DNA of 64,000 bases from Athene noctua (lineage: Eukaryota; Chordata; Aves; Strigiformes; Strigidae). The translations under genes and the position numbers were made by a program. The stretch is from positions 6,131,033-6,195,032 of the forward strand of contig NC_134055.1 in NCBI RefSeq assembly GCF_965140245.1. Direction: 5' to 3'. Of the stretch, positions 48,780 through 58,800 are shown one piece after another (positions within the stretch are counted from its first letter, which is position 1; every line of letters starts with the position of its first letter). The notes beneath the pieces are model-generated. The model was not told the DNA's origin. It saw only the letters and a program-made list of their open reading frames with translations, and made no database searches.

Positions 48780-51700
48780 GGCTTCAAGGGAAGGAATTTC
48801 CCCATCAGCACCCCCCTACCATCAACAACAGAAAAAGGGTCAGCACAGGGCTGTGAACATGGTGTCCCCCACAAGCCACAAAGTACTCTGGCTCCCAGCC
48901 AAAGCAGCCTGAAGGCCGGTGGGCTCCCAACCCCACAAACAGACCAAGCTGCAGTGCAGAAGCTGTGGGTTTCCCCCAGCAGCCCTCTGACTTTTCCTGA
49001 ATTCAGGTCTGGCACATCTGTGCAGAGCACGGAGCTCTCACAAACTCTAGATGGTGGCTAAGCTGTACCTAGCAAGCAGGAGAAGGGGATGTAGGTGACG
49101 TAGGCCATCTCAGGGTTAAACACCTTCTGTAACTCCAGCAGCACGGCCGGATCCAGGGCCAGCAGCTTCCCATTTGAAAGGGGCACTTCCATCACTGGCA
49201 CCTCACAGCTGCTCAGCGACTCTGCCGTCAACCCCTGCACAACAGGAAGATACCCAAGATCAGATGCTCTCACCACGTAATTAATTACACAAACGCAGCC
49301 TGGGCTGGATGCTGCTGACACCAGTACTGGTGTATGCAGGTTTGTCCACCACATTGCTGCAGCTGGGTGCTGGGGGATGGCAGGACATCACTGACCTGGT
49401 CTTGCAGCTCCTGCAGCAGTGAGAACGCTCCAAAGAAGTTTCTCACTGTGTCGCTCAAATGCTGCTGCACCATCTCCTGCCCAATCCGCAGGCAGATCAA
49501 GGCAATTAGGCTGATTGTCTTAACGCACAGGACAATACGGGCCTGGGCACCACTGGGGAAACTGAAGAGGACATCCATTACCAGCTTGCACTCCACAGAC
49601 CCCTTCTTCCCCTCCTCTGCTTCACGCTTCCTGCCTTGTCTGGGTGGTCAGAAGGTCTTGAGGAGCCCAAGCTCCACGCACATGCTGGGTACCAGTGCGA
49701 GGCAGTGCACATCAGGGCAGGAGCAGCCCCACAGCCCCAGGAGCATTAAGGCCCTCACAGAACCATTCCCAAATCCCTGATTTTGTGTTGTGCTGATGCT
49801 GGCTGAAGTGCTTACCCGATGGCCGGCGAAGTGAGGAAGCCCAGCACTGGGAGCAGCACCTCCTGGCTGATCTTAGGGAGAATGTCCATCAGTGTGGTGT
49901 CCGAGAGACACACCACGATCTTCTGAGTCAGTGTCACAGCAGCCAGGAGCCCGGCCTCCTTCCGACTGTTCAGCCGGCTGCCACCGGACCCGCTGCTGGG
50001 CGCAACCTGCAAAAGGAATCCTTCAGTGCCAGGGCCACCAGCTGGACACATCAAGGGTGATCCTAAGATCACCTGAGCTCAGCCTCAAAACCCCGCAGGG
50101 TAGTGCTAGGCACAGCCCCTGGAAGAGGAACCTGAGCACTGAGTCTCAGCAGCAACTCATGTCTTGCACTCGAGGGATGAGCCTAAAAACTGACGGACAG
50201 ATGTCAGCACAAGAGATGAGCCCGGGGAGAAGGGCCTAAAACATCCCCAAGCTCACAGGCATCCTCTGGAGGGAATCTCCCTGCAGGACGATCCGATGGC
50301 TGGGAAACTCGGAGAGGAGAGAGACAACCCCAGACCAGCCTGGACACCCCAGAGCACAGGAAGAGGGGAAACCTATTACATACGGGTGACTTAAAGCAAG
50401 AACCACTGTCTTCATCCCATGCTGTGCTGAGCCTGGCTGCACAGACTGCAGAGGAACAGTCCTCGCATGAAATATCCAAGCACAAATTATGAACAAACCT
50501 GCCGCTGACTTCTAGAATCCAGCTGCTAATAATTTCATGAGGCAGAAGAGCACATCCCTTTTTGCTGACAACGCACCAATGCTGGTTACAGCAATGCCAA
50601 AGAGTTAAGAAAATCAGCAGCAACAGTAAAAGATTTATTTCTAGATTATCCAATTTCCTAACTCCTAGACAAATCAAACACCCAAGAAAAGAGAGCCAGT
50701 AACAAAAAACACAGACAATTCCCAGTTTCCGCTATAGTTCTTGTACACCTGCCATCTTCCAGCTCATCACAGAGGCTCTTCCTCTCACAAAATATCCACT
50801 CTGCCAAATCCTGCAAGAAGGATTTACTTTATCCTATTTGTGACCCGCAAGTTTCATCGCTTTAATATCAGGTTGCCAAATGCTGTTCACAGGGGTATTA
50901 ATCCCCCCAGCACCCCAAGCAATAAGTTTAGTAAGGCAAAGCAGAACAGCTGGAGCTATGATTGCAACTGGGTGGAGAATGGTTTTACTGAAAAATGGGA
51001 TTTTTTCCCCTGAAAAATCTCCCCTTCAACACTGGAAAAACTGACAATGCCTTTTTGTTTTCTTTAAATGAACAGCTGTGGCCTCTTTTCCTCTACGTTT
51101 AAATTACCAAAAAGCTATTGAAGTTTTCCATTTAAACAAGAATCCATAACCAAAGTGTTTATAACCATTAGAAAAGGAGCAATATGAAAAATAAGCCTGT
51201 TTAAAACATTCAAAAACATTTTTTAAATGAAAAACTGTTTTTTCAACCAGCCGCATTACACACATTTTCTTCTTGTTATTCAGCTATGGATTTCAAGCCG
51301 AAAAGTTTCTCCTGGCAGTATTTTTTATACAGTTGAAAAACCTTTAGCCTCTCCCCCTCTATCTACCCATACAGACCTCTAAAAACATTCGCTCCAGCAA
51401 TCTCAGAGCAGCCCAGGCTGCTCCGCCTGCCCGTTATCACAATCCCACCCCTGTGCCAGCTCTCGCCCAGCAAAGCAGATGAAAACCTTTTTTCTCTGGC
51501 TTCACATGTGCCAGCAACGGGTCTGACAGGGAAAGCCCTGGGCAGGAATGGGGAAGGAGGATGTAGATCCACAGCGGCCGAGGCTAAAGAGCAAAGCCCA
51601 CGTACGCAGCCACGCGAGCCATCCGGGGCTTACGGCCGAGGGGGAAAGTGCCTCTTCTGGCTGCATCAGCACAGCCCTTCTCAGCCAACGCAGCCGGCGC

Positions 51701-54700
51701 TGCTCAGCCCACACTGGCCCAGATGGAGCTTGACTGAGCACAGATTTTTAGGCAGGAGGCTCCTGGTGAGGCTGGACCGTTTTCTGTGCATCCTCCTTCT
51801 GTGCCTGGACACAGCTCTCGCCCCCAACACGCGTGAGAAGAGGAGAAAAGGCAACACTAACCAGGTAGCTGATGTAGGGCAGGTACTGGTAGGTGAGGAC
51901 AGGCTCTCCGTACAGGTACGCCACATGCACCAGACAGGCCAGCACTGGCTTGGACACCTGATCTCCCAGCACTGGCCGTTTTTGGTAGATATTTCCTGTA
52001 CTCAGGGGACTGTTCTCATCGCTGCTTGGTACAAACTGCTGCCTGGTAGGGCCTGCCCAGAGACAACACCATGAGCTGAAGCAGCAGGCTACACCCAAGC
52101 CACCAGGCACCCAGCAGACTGTTTTGGGGCAGAGCCCACCCCGGGCCCCTGGGGTCTGAGGAGCAGACATTACCGACGTAGCAGGACGTGAGCAGACGGA
52201 GCAGGTTCCTGGCGATGAAGCGGGATGTGACGGTAGGGCCCAGCTTGGCTGAGAGCCACCTCACCATCTTACAGGCTGTGTCTGCAAAACAAAAACAGTC
52301 GCAAGGACAGAGCCTGGCAGAGCGCAGATTAGCTATCACCCAGCTCCTGCCCAGACCCTGCCTGCCCCACAGGCAGCTCCCTGGCTCTCAGGTCCACACG
52401 CTGCAGTGGAGACCTGGCCTCCTGCACTGCTTTCATCGCTGTCCCCAAGCTGGGACCGTAAACACCCCCAAATCTGGATCCAGTCCTTCCCATTCACTGC
52501 CTTACTGGGTGTTTGCCACACACAGCAGAAAGGCTCAACGCTGGCAGGGTCTTACCCAGGAGGATTGTCTGCTCTTTGTCATCGGAGTGATCTGGCAGCT
52601 CCTCTCCCTCTCCGTCCTCTGGCTCGCTGCTGTCATCAGCCAGGGTGACATCCACAGAGGCACCAGCATCCACCGCCACCGTCAACTCTGCATCAACCGT
52701 GGCATCATCGTGCTCCTCTTCATCATGCTCCTCTTCCTCCTCCTCCGAGTCCTCGCTCTGTTTCAGGTCCTGGCTGCTGTCCATCGACTTCAAGCTGCTC
52801 TTGTCCTTCTGGGAGTCCCCGTCCGCAGGTCTGTCCTCTCCCAGGGACACCTCGCTGGCGCTGCTCTTGTCACTCAGCCGCCCAAGGCTGAGCGATTCCT
52901 GCTCCTGGGGCTGCAGGGACTCCCCGACATAGAGGCCACTCTGGAAATCCTCGCTCTCGGGCAGGTAGGCTTGGTCACGGAAGCTGACACCAGAGGTGTA
53001 GTCAAGGAGGTCGAGCGCAGCGGAGCTGTGCTCCACATCCATTTTGATCTCCTCCCCAAAGACACATGACACCGGGCTTTCCCCTCCACTCTCATCATCT
53101 TCAGCTGTGCCAAGGAGGGATTTGCTCTCCTCCCGTGAGCTCTCGATGCCAACGAGAATCTGCAGGATGTGGGGAAGCAGGTTCAGGAGGAAGGACTGCA
53201 GCCCCAGGCGCACTATCAGCTGGGCGACAAAGCAGTCTGTGTAGAGGTAGAACCTGCCGTGGCGGTAGCAGGGCGTCTCATATGCTCCAATCAATGGCTT
53301 GAGCAAGTATTTATTGGCATTCTTTGGACCCAGAGATTTAGCTATAGGTTCAAAGAGATACCACGCTGCGTAGACAGCGGTGTTCTCCTCTGACATCAGA
53401 GATAATATGAAGGGCAGAAGTATCTCCAAGCCTTCGGGAGTGATTTCAGAAAGGATCCCCTCCACCTGCTGCCACAACTGGAAAACAAGTTCCCGGCCCT
53501 GACCTTCATCCTCTATCTTCTTTGCCTGATAGGTGAAAATGAATTTGTGCAAGGCTGGGAAGTATGTGGGGAAGGGGACAATAGAGCTGAAGGGGCTGAG
53601 GAGCTGTGTGGGACAGGGCGGGGGGAGGCCCTGGGAGATGGGTTTATATTCAAACAACTGCACTGTGGCCTTGCCCAGCCTGGTTTTCAAAAGCTTCTCC
53701 ACCGGCACGCTCAGCTGCAGCAGGACGTGCAGCACGTGCTGGAGTGGAGCCGGGATCTCCTTGGGATGGTAGCGACACAGATTGTGCACCATCAGGAACC
53801 GCTCCAACAGGGATGCGTCAGGCTTCGAAGGACGAATCCTTGGTGCAAATATAATCTCAGCTACCAGAATGCCCAAAGCTTGCATGTCCCTCTGGAAGAG
53901 GTCCGAGAGACCCAGGGGTGGCTCTTCCCACGGCTGCTCCGTCAGCTGCATCTCACTGCTTAAGCCTTTAACCAAGAAATTGTCCAATTTTTCCAGTTCT
54001 TCCAGGGCCTGGAGCGGATTGAAGCCTTCAGGAAGCGTGATCTTCATGTCAGTCTGATCCACAGCACCTCCCTTGCTCCGACGGAGTGGCCGGACACCTG
54101 AGGTTTTGCCTTCGGTGGCATAAGCAGGGAGGGTGGAGGGCTGTGCTGAAGGCACAGTGGCACAGGGCTGATCAGCAGCTCTACTGGTAGCAGAAATCGA
54201 ATCCAAGGCTTCTGTGCCTTGCTCTAAATCATCTTCACCAGCAATGGGTTTCTCCCCAGACCAGGTGGTTTCACTGGGAGTCGCCTCCAGGACCAGCCCA
54301 TTAACCACGTCTGTCACCTGGCCTTGGATATCCTCTGAAAACACGGTCTCCCGGATGTTCTGGAGAAGAGGCCGGGCAATGGCTGGAGCTTCAGCAGGCG
54401 TGTAGGCAGGTCCCACCATGCGCCTGGGATGAGGCTGGTCGAAAAGCTGCACAACCCCGTAAGTCGTCAGATGCGTGTGGTTGTCTACTAGGTGGAGACA
54501 GACGTTCTTCTCCTTGACGGCATCTTTCCCCAGCAGCTTGTACCCAAAAGTGAGATCAATCCAGTGGTGGAGGTCCTGAGAGACTTCCCGGCTCTCAAGC
54601 AGCATGCGGTGGACTTCGATGAACTCCTCGTAGGAGCTACACCAAGAGGGCACGTCCAGGTCAGGCATGTCCGGATGGATGGATCGGAAGATGGAGGGGT

Positions 54701-56114
54701 CCGTATAAAACTCTGGGATGCACTCATCCGGGGTCCAGCTCTGCATACGCTCCATGCTGGCTGGATACTCATTAGGCTCCCACTGGGACCTCACGTGGCA
54801 GCACAGCACTGCCTTGGGTGTCCTCCGAGCCGTGTACACGTAGTAGGTGATATCCGACAGGACATCGGAGATGTGATGGGGGACATGGAGCTGCTCCCCA
54901 CTTGACCCACCAGCAACAAACGCCTGCTTGGTCATCTCATAGGTGAAGTCCAGCTGCTTGTCTCCCTTATTGAGACGGAACTTGGATTTCCTTAAGTCCC
55001 TGAACTTGCCGTTTTTGGTAGTGAAGTCTACCACCCATGGAAGAACCGGGTGATAATTGGGGTCTCCCATTCTCCTCCCAGCCAAACTGTTCAGACGCAT
55101 AAGGTAGTCAAAGTTGCTGACCTGCCCATGTACCCACTGTAACACCAGGTCCCGGAGGTCCTTCTGGCAGGCAGTGCACCTCGCCTCCTTCCCTCGCACG
55201 CCAGCGCTGCTTTGCTCGTTCATTCGTTCCAGACCAGCCTCCAGATTCACTTCCTCCTTCTTCGGTCCCTCGTACTCTCTAAAGTTCACGCGGAGGCGGC
55301 TGCACAGCTTCTCATCCACAGCCACATCCCGAAGGGAAAAGGCACCACAAGCCAGACCCGCCTGGTGACAAGCCTTCATGGCCTGCAGCACGTGGAAGAG
55401 GAGGAAGAGGATTTTGGCGTGGCTGTTGGTGAGCTTGGCCGGGCTGAAAGTCACGATGTCGTGCAAACAATACTGCACGTAAGGGTAGATGATGTACAGC
55501 ATGTTGGCCGACTCAAGCAGAGCTTCAGCCTGCAGGACGTTGGGGCAGGAGAGCCCCCCCTTGGCAGCCACCACGCTCTCCTTGGCAGGAGAAGCACCAG
55601 GCACGCTCTTGCCCACCTGAAGGACGGGGCAACCATAAGCCTTCTGCAGGGCAAGCCGCAGCGCATCCAGGGCCGGCACGGTGGGCGGCGTGTCAGCGTG
55701 CCGGTACGGCCGCACGTAGAGGCAGTGAGCCCGGCACCACAGGTTTCGGTAATTCTGCGAGGCAACGCTCTGCATGAAGCCGTGCAGGGTCTCCGCGTTG
55801 CCGTTATGCTGGTCACAGGCTGGGGGCTGCACCTGCAGCGGATACGCCAACCGATCCTTCCGCAGCCCGTGGATTTCCACCCGGGTCCAGCCCGCGGGCA
55901 GCTTCTGCACGGAGTGCTGCAGGAACGTCCTCACCTCCACGTCGCTCAGCCCCTCCGGCCGCGGGCACAGCCCGGGCAGCACCCGCCGCTCTTTGAGGCT
56001 CGTCAGCCATTTCACCGGGACGAAGGCGGTAACGTGGGTTCTCTCGGGAGCGGCGGCCAGCTGCCGGCGGTCGATGTTCAGGTCTTTCTCCACGCTCTGG
56101 AGGAAGCCGTCCAT
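46127..56114 (-). CDS. WDR81: WD repeat-containing protein 81 (BEACH-WD40 protein), complete
   Basis: Large endosomal/lysosomal BEACH-WD40 protein. In mammals it works with WDR91 to limit endosomal PI3P and with p62 in aggrephagy. Coding exons: 52556-56114, 52174-52281, 51862-52052, 49816-50006, 49396-49561, 49069-49234, 48046-48744, 47728-47873, 47377-47556, 46127-46453. Total 5733 nt, 1910 aa (human 1941), all phases consistent. The first coding exon is 3.6 kb, as in mammals. I start at MDGFLQSVEKDLNIDRRQL, aligned with human MQELLRSVERDL, because a splice acceptor lies 11 bases upstream; the ~20-residue human extension is absent. A degenerate kinase-like region precedes the BEACH domain (about residues 350-530: DPNYHPVLPWVVDFTT, WTPDECIPEFYTDPSIF). 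An acidic tract is near 1120-1175. C-terminal WD40 repeats (about 1610-1910) include SGSKDKTVRLWPLYNYGDG, SSSSDHSLTVWKELEQKP and end LLLGSDNGVIRLLA. Confidence 0.97.
48747..48775 (+). repeat. (GA)n microsatellite at a WDR81 splice acceptor
   Basis: About 14 GA dinucleotides lie directly 5' (minus strand) of WDR81 coding exon 7, whose acceptor is CTCTTCAG. Read on the transcript strand the repeat is (CT)n and forms the polypyrimidine tract. Confidence 0.9.
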
Positions 56115-56329
56115 ATTGGCTTCTCCTGGAAGAAAGATAACCCAGAGGGACTGGGAGCGAGTGGAGGAGCACGGCACCGTCCCTGCCCTCCCCACAGGCG
56201 CCCCGGCTCCCCCAGCAAGCAGGCGCCAGGCAGCAAGTCTCACTTCCCCATTACCCCCCCGGTGAAAAAAAACACTTTTTAGGAGCTTAGGCAAAAGATG
56301 CTGTATCTGGAGGGGTGAGGGGGAGAAGG

Positions 56330-56825
56330 GACCAGCCCTGGCTGGGGGGGGACAGGGTGGAACCTCTGCAGCCAGAGAGGGGAAACGGTGGGACCTCCAC
56401 AACCCCAGGGCCAGGGAGAGGACATGATGGGACCAGTGGGGGGGGGTAATGGGACCTGCACAGCCCGAGTGCTGGGGAAGGGGCTGCAACGGGACCTCTG
56501 CAGGCCAAGGGCCAGTGACGGGGACACAAAGGCACCTCCGCAGCTAGAGAGGGGGACAAGATGAGATCTCCAGAGCCCCCATGCTGGGGAAGGGGACATG
56601 ACGGGACCCCTGCAGGCCCAGGACTGGTGGAGGGGGACATGATGGCACCTCCACAGCCCTGGGGCCGGTGGGGGGGACACGATGGCACCTCTGCAGCTGG
56701 TGGAGGTACACGGTGGGGCCTCTGCAGCCCCGGTGCTGAGGAAGGGGACAGGACGGGACCTCTGCAATCCCAGGGCCGAGGACGGGGCGGGGGGGGGGCA
56801 CGATGACACCTCCGCAGCCCTGTGG
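56330..56825. repeat. G-rich minisatellite in the WDR81 5' intron
   Basis: About 12 imperfect tandem units of roughly 30-42 bases, each built on GGGGACATGATGGGACCTC followed by YGCAGCCCCxGG and a GGAAGG or GTGGAGG spacer. Units begin near 56349, 56384, 56422, 56481, 56520, 56552, 56595, 56634, 56676, 56705, 56741 and 56790. Unit length and G-runs vary. It lies between the noncoding first exon and the first coding exon of WDR81. Open frames across it are a by-product of the repeat. Confidence 0.8.
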
Positions 56826-57085
56826 CACTGCCAACCCCCGGGGGGTGTCCCGAAAGGCCGCCCATCGGCAAGGAGCACGTCCCCAGCACCAAGCCAGGGG
56901 CCACGGCCGGAGAGGCAGCCCCGGGCCCCACAGGGCCCTCGCCACCGGGGAAGGGGGCGGGGGGGAGGGGGAGCAGAACCGGGCTGAGCCCCACAGGCCC
57001 GACACTCATCCCGGGAGCCCTCACCCCCGCCCCGGGGATGGGGGGGGGGGGGGTCCGCAGCGCCCGGCCCGCGGCCCCGCGTTAC

Positions 57086-57180
57086 CTGGCGGCGGCGGCG
57101 GGCTCAGCCGCGGCGGGCGGCGGCGGCGGCGGAGGCCCCGGCCATGTTGGTCAGGTGACGGCGGTCACATGCGGCCGCCG
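57086..57180 (-). other. WDR81 noncoding first exon with a 13-codon uORF
   Basis: A minus-strand donor (CGCCAG then GTAACG) ends this exon at 57086 and pairs with the acceptor at 56125. Within it an ATG at 57145 opens a short frame (MAGASAAAAARRG, stop at 57104-57106) that closes before the splice site, so it cannot be the WDR81 start. The transcription start is estimated from CpG content and the neighbouring E-box-like sites (TCAGGTGA at 57150-57157, GTCACATG at 57164-57171). Confidence 0.55.
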
Positions 57181-57480
57181 CGCCGCCATGTGCCCGGGGA
57201 ACACGGGGCTCCGGGAGGGGGCGGGGAGGGGAAGGGGGGCGGAACGGGACACATAGGCCGCCGAGTCCCGGTGCCCCCGGGGGGCGGCGGAGGCGGCCCC
57301 GCTCGGGACGCGGGGCCGGGCTCCCTCCAGCGGCCGCCGAGGGGGGGCGGGGGGTGCGCGAGGCCGGGGCGCGGTGCCTATACACGGGCAGGCGGCGGGG
57401 CATGACGCGGCAGCGCCGCCGCCGCGGCGGGCTGAGGTCACCGTGACGTCAGAGGCGCCCCGGGCTGTCAGCTGGAGTCG
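57181..57480. promoter_or_regulatory. Divergent CpG promoter of WDR81 and the MIR22 host gene
   Basis: Very GC-rich segment between the presumed WDR81 first exon and the presumed MIR22HG first exon. As I recall, human WDR81 and MIR22HG are also head-to-head a few hundred bases apart. It contains a full palindromic CRE, TGACGTCA (57444-57451), overlapping AGGTCACCGTGACGT (57435-57449), which is a near-match to an estrogen-type inverted repeat with a 3-base spacer. Binding is inferred. Confidence 0.6.
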
Positions 57481-57844
57481 GGCGAGCCGCGCTGACGAGG
57501 CAGCCGGCCTTAAAGGGGTCCCCGCGGCGGGCGGCGGCAGGTGGACCCCACCGGCGGCAGGTGAGTGCCGGGGGCAGCCGGCGCAGGGCAGCGGGACCAG
57601 GCCGCCCCCCTCCGCTCCCCGCACCTCCCGCTCTCCTCCGCGGGGCGCAGCGCAGTCCCCGTGGGCTGCGGGACCGGGGCGGAGCGGCCGGGCAGTGCCC
57701 GGCCCCTGTCCCTGTGAACCGAGCCGGGTCCTGCAGCCGCCGCCCGGGCGGCGCCCGGTCTCTCCCGCCAGGCGCGGGGTTACCGGGGGCGGCGTTGCCC
57801 GCGGGGGCGGCTGCCCGGGCACCCTCCCACGGCCGGACCCCACG

Positions 57845-58800
57845 CGGCCCCTTTAAGGGCGCCGGGGGCTCCCGCCGGGCAGCGCCGCATGGCGCGGCGG
57901 CGGCAGCGCGTGGGAGTCACGTGGGCGGGACGTGGAGGCCGCCCATTGGCCCCCCGCCCCCTGCCCGCTGCAATCAGCTGTTACTGGGGCGAAGGGCAGG
58001 AAACGTCCTTAAAGAGGCGCCGCAGCCGCTGACCGCCGCCCCGCGCGCCCCCAGGCTCGGCCCGCCGCACCCCGCCGGGCCGGGCGGGTCCCGCCTGCCG
58101 GGCTCTGCCGTTTCTGCTCTCCGCTCCCCTGTCACGGCCGGCGCGAAAGGGCGCGGCCCCTTTAAAGAAGTTGTCCAGTCATCGCGCGGCGCTGCCAAGT
58201 CATCGGGGTCAGCCGAGTTCCCGCAGCCCCGCCCCCCCGCCCGCCGATTGGTGCGCGGGGCGAGCGCTCACTTCTGATTGGCCGCCGACTTAGAGCAACT
58301 TCTCGGAATCGGGGCTGTCACCGGCCCCACCGCTGAAAGTCGCGGGCGGCGGCGCCGCCCGAGGGCGGGCGGGGGGCGGCTGGGGCGGCCCCGCCACAGG
58401 GCCGCGCCCCGCCGGGAGGGCCGGGCGCTTTAAGAGCCGCCCTCACCCCCCCCTTCCCCCCGCCTCCTTCACCCTCTTGAAAATGCCAACTCACAGCACG
58501 CGGGGCATGCCGGGAGCGCCGCGCCGCACTACACCTCCCGGCATGCCCCGCGGCGGGGCGGGGCCAGCCGTTTCCTAGGCAACCGCCGGCTGGCCGGGGG
58601 AGAGCCTAGCGCTCCCCCCTCGGGGTGGGCGGGGCAGGGTGCTGGCTTTACCGTCCTATTGGCTGAGAGGCGAGCCGTGCTGGGTCGCCATTGGCTAAAG
58701 AGAGCAGCAATCGCGATGGGGGCGGGCGCGGCGAGTACCGCCCGTGCCGGGAGGTGATTGGTCGGGGGTGGGGCCGGTGGGTGGCTGCGTCATGACTCCG
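57845..58800. promoter_or_regulatory. CpG-island promoter block with six inverted CCAAT boxes
   Basis: ATTGG occurs on the plus strand at 57945, 58247, 58277, 58658, 58690 and 58757, all in one orientation and mostly in GATTGG/CATTGG/TATTGGCT context typical of NF-Y sites. Two pairs are spaced 30 and 32 bases. An E-box GTCACGTGGG lies at 57916-57925. CTTTAA-type cores occur at 57852, 58009, 58161 and 58429. The stretch has no supported coding exon. It is probably an alternative MIR22HG promoter or a shared regulatory island. Confidence 0.6.
58499..58552. promoter_or_regulatory. Perfect 18-bp inverted repeat with a ZNF143/THAP11-type site
   Basis: Arms CGCGGGGCATGCCGGGAG (58499-58516) and its exact reverse complement (58535-58552) are separated by 18 bases. 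The right arm with its preceding bases, starting ACTACACCTCCCGGCATG at 58528, matches the ZNF143 (Staf) SBS2 consensus ACTACAATTCCCAGCATGC except at the two variable positions and one A-to-G change. The left arm lacks the ACTACA half. Confidence 0.7.

Noticed and set aside
55212..56282. 356-codon plus-strand open frame
   Set aside because: It is the antisense shadow of WDR81 coding exon 1, whose protein homology is unambiguous.
56115..56489. In-frame open reading upstream of the WDR81 start, adding 125 codons
   Set aside because: A splice acceptor lies 11 bases before the homologous ATG and the extra residues come from intron and minisatellite sequence with no WDR81 similarity.
56330..56825. 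Could the tandem array be a CRISPR array?
   Set aside because: The units are imperfect, adjoin each other without unique spacers, and the setting is a vertebrate gene intron. It is a minisatellite.
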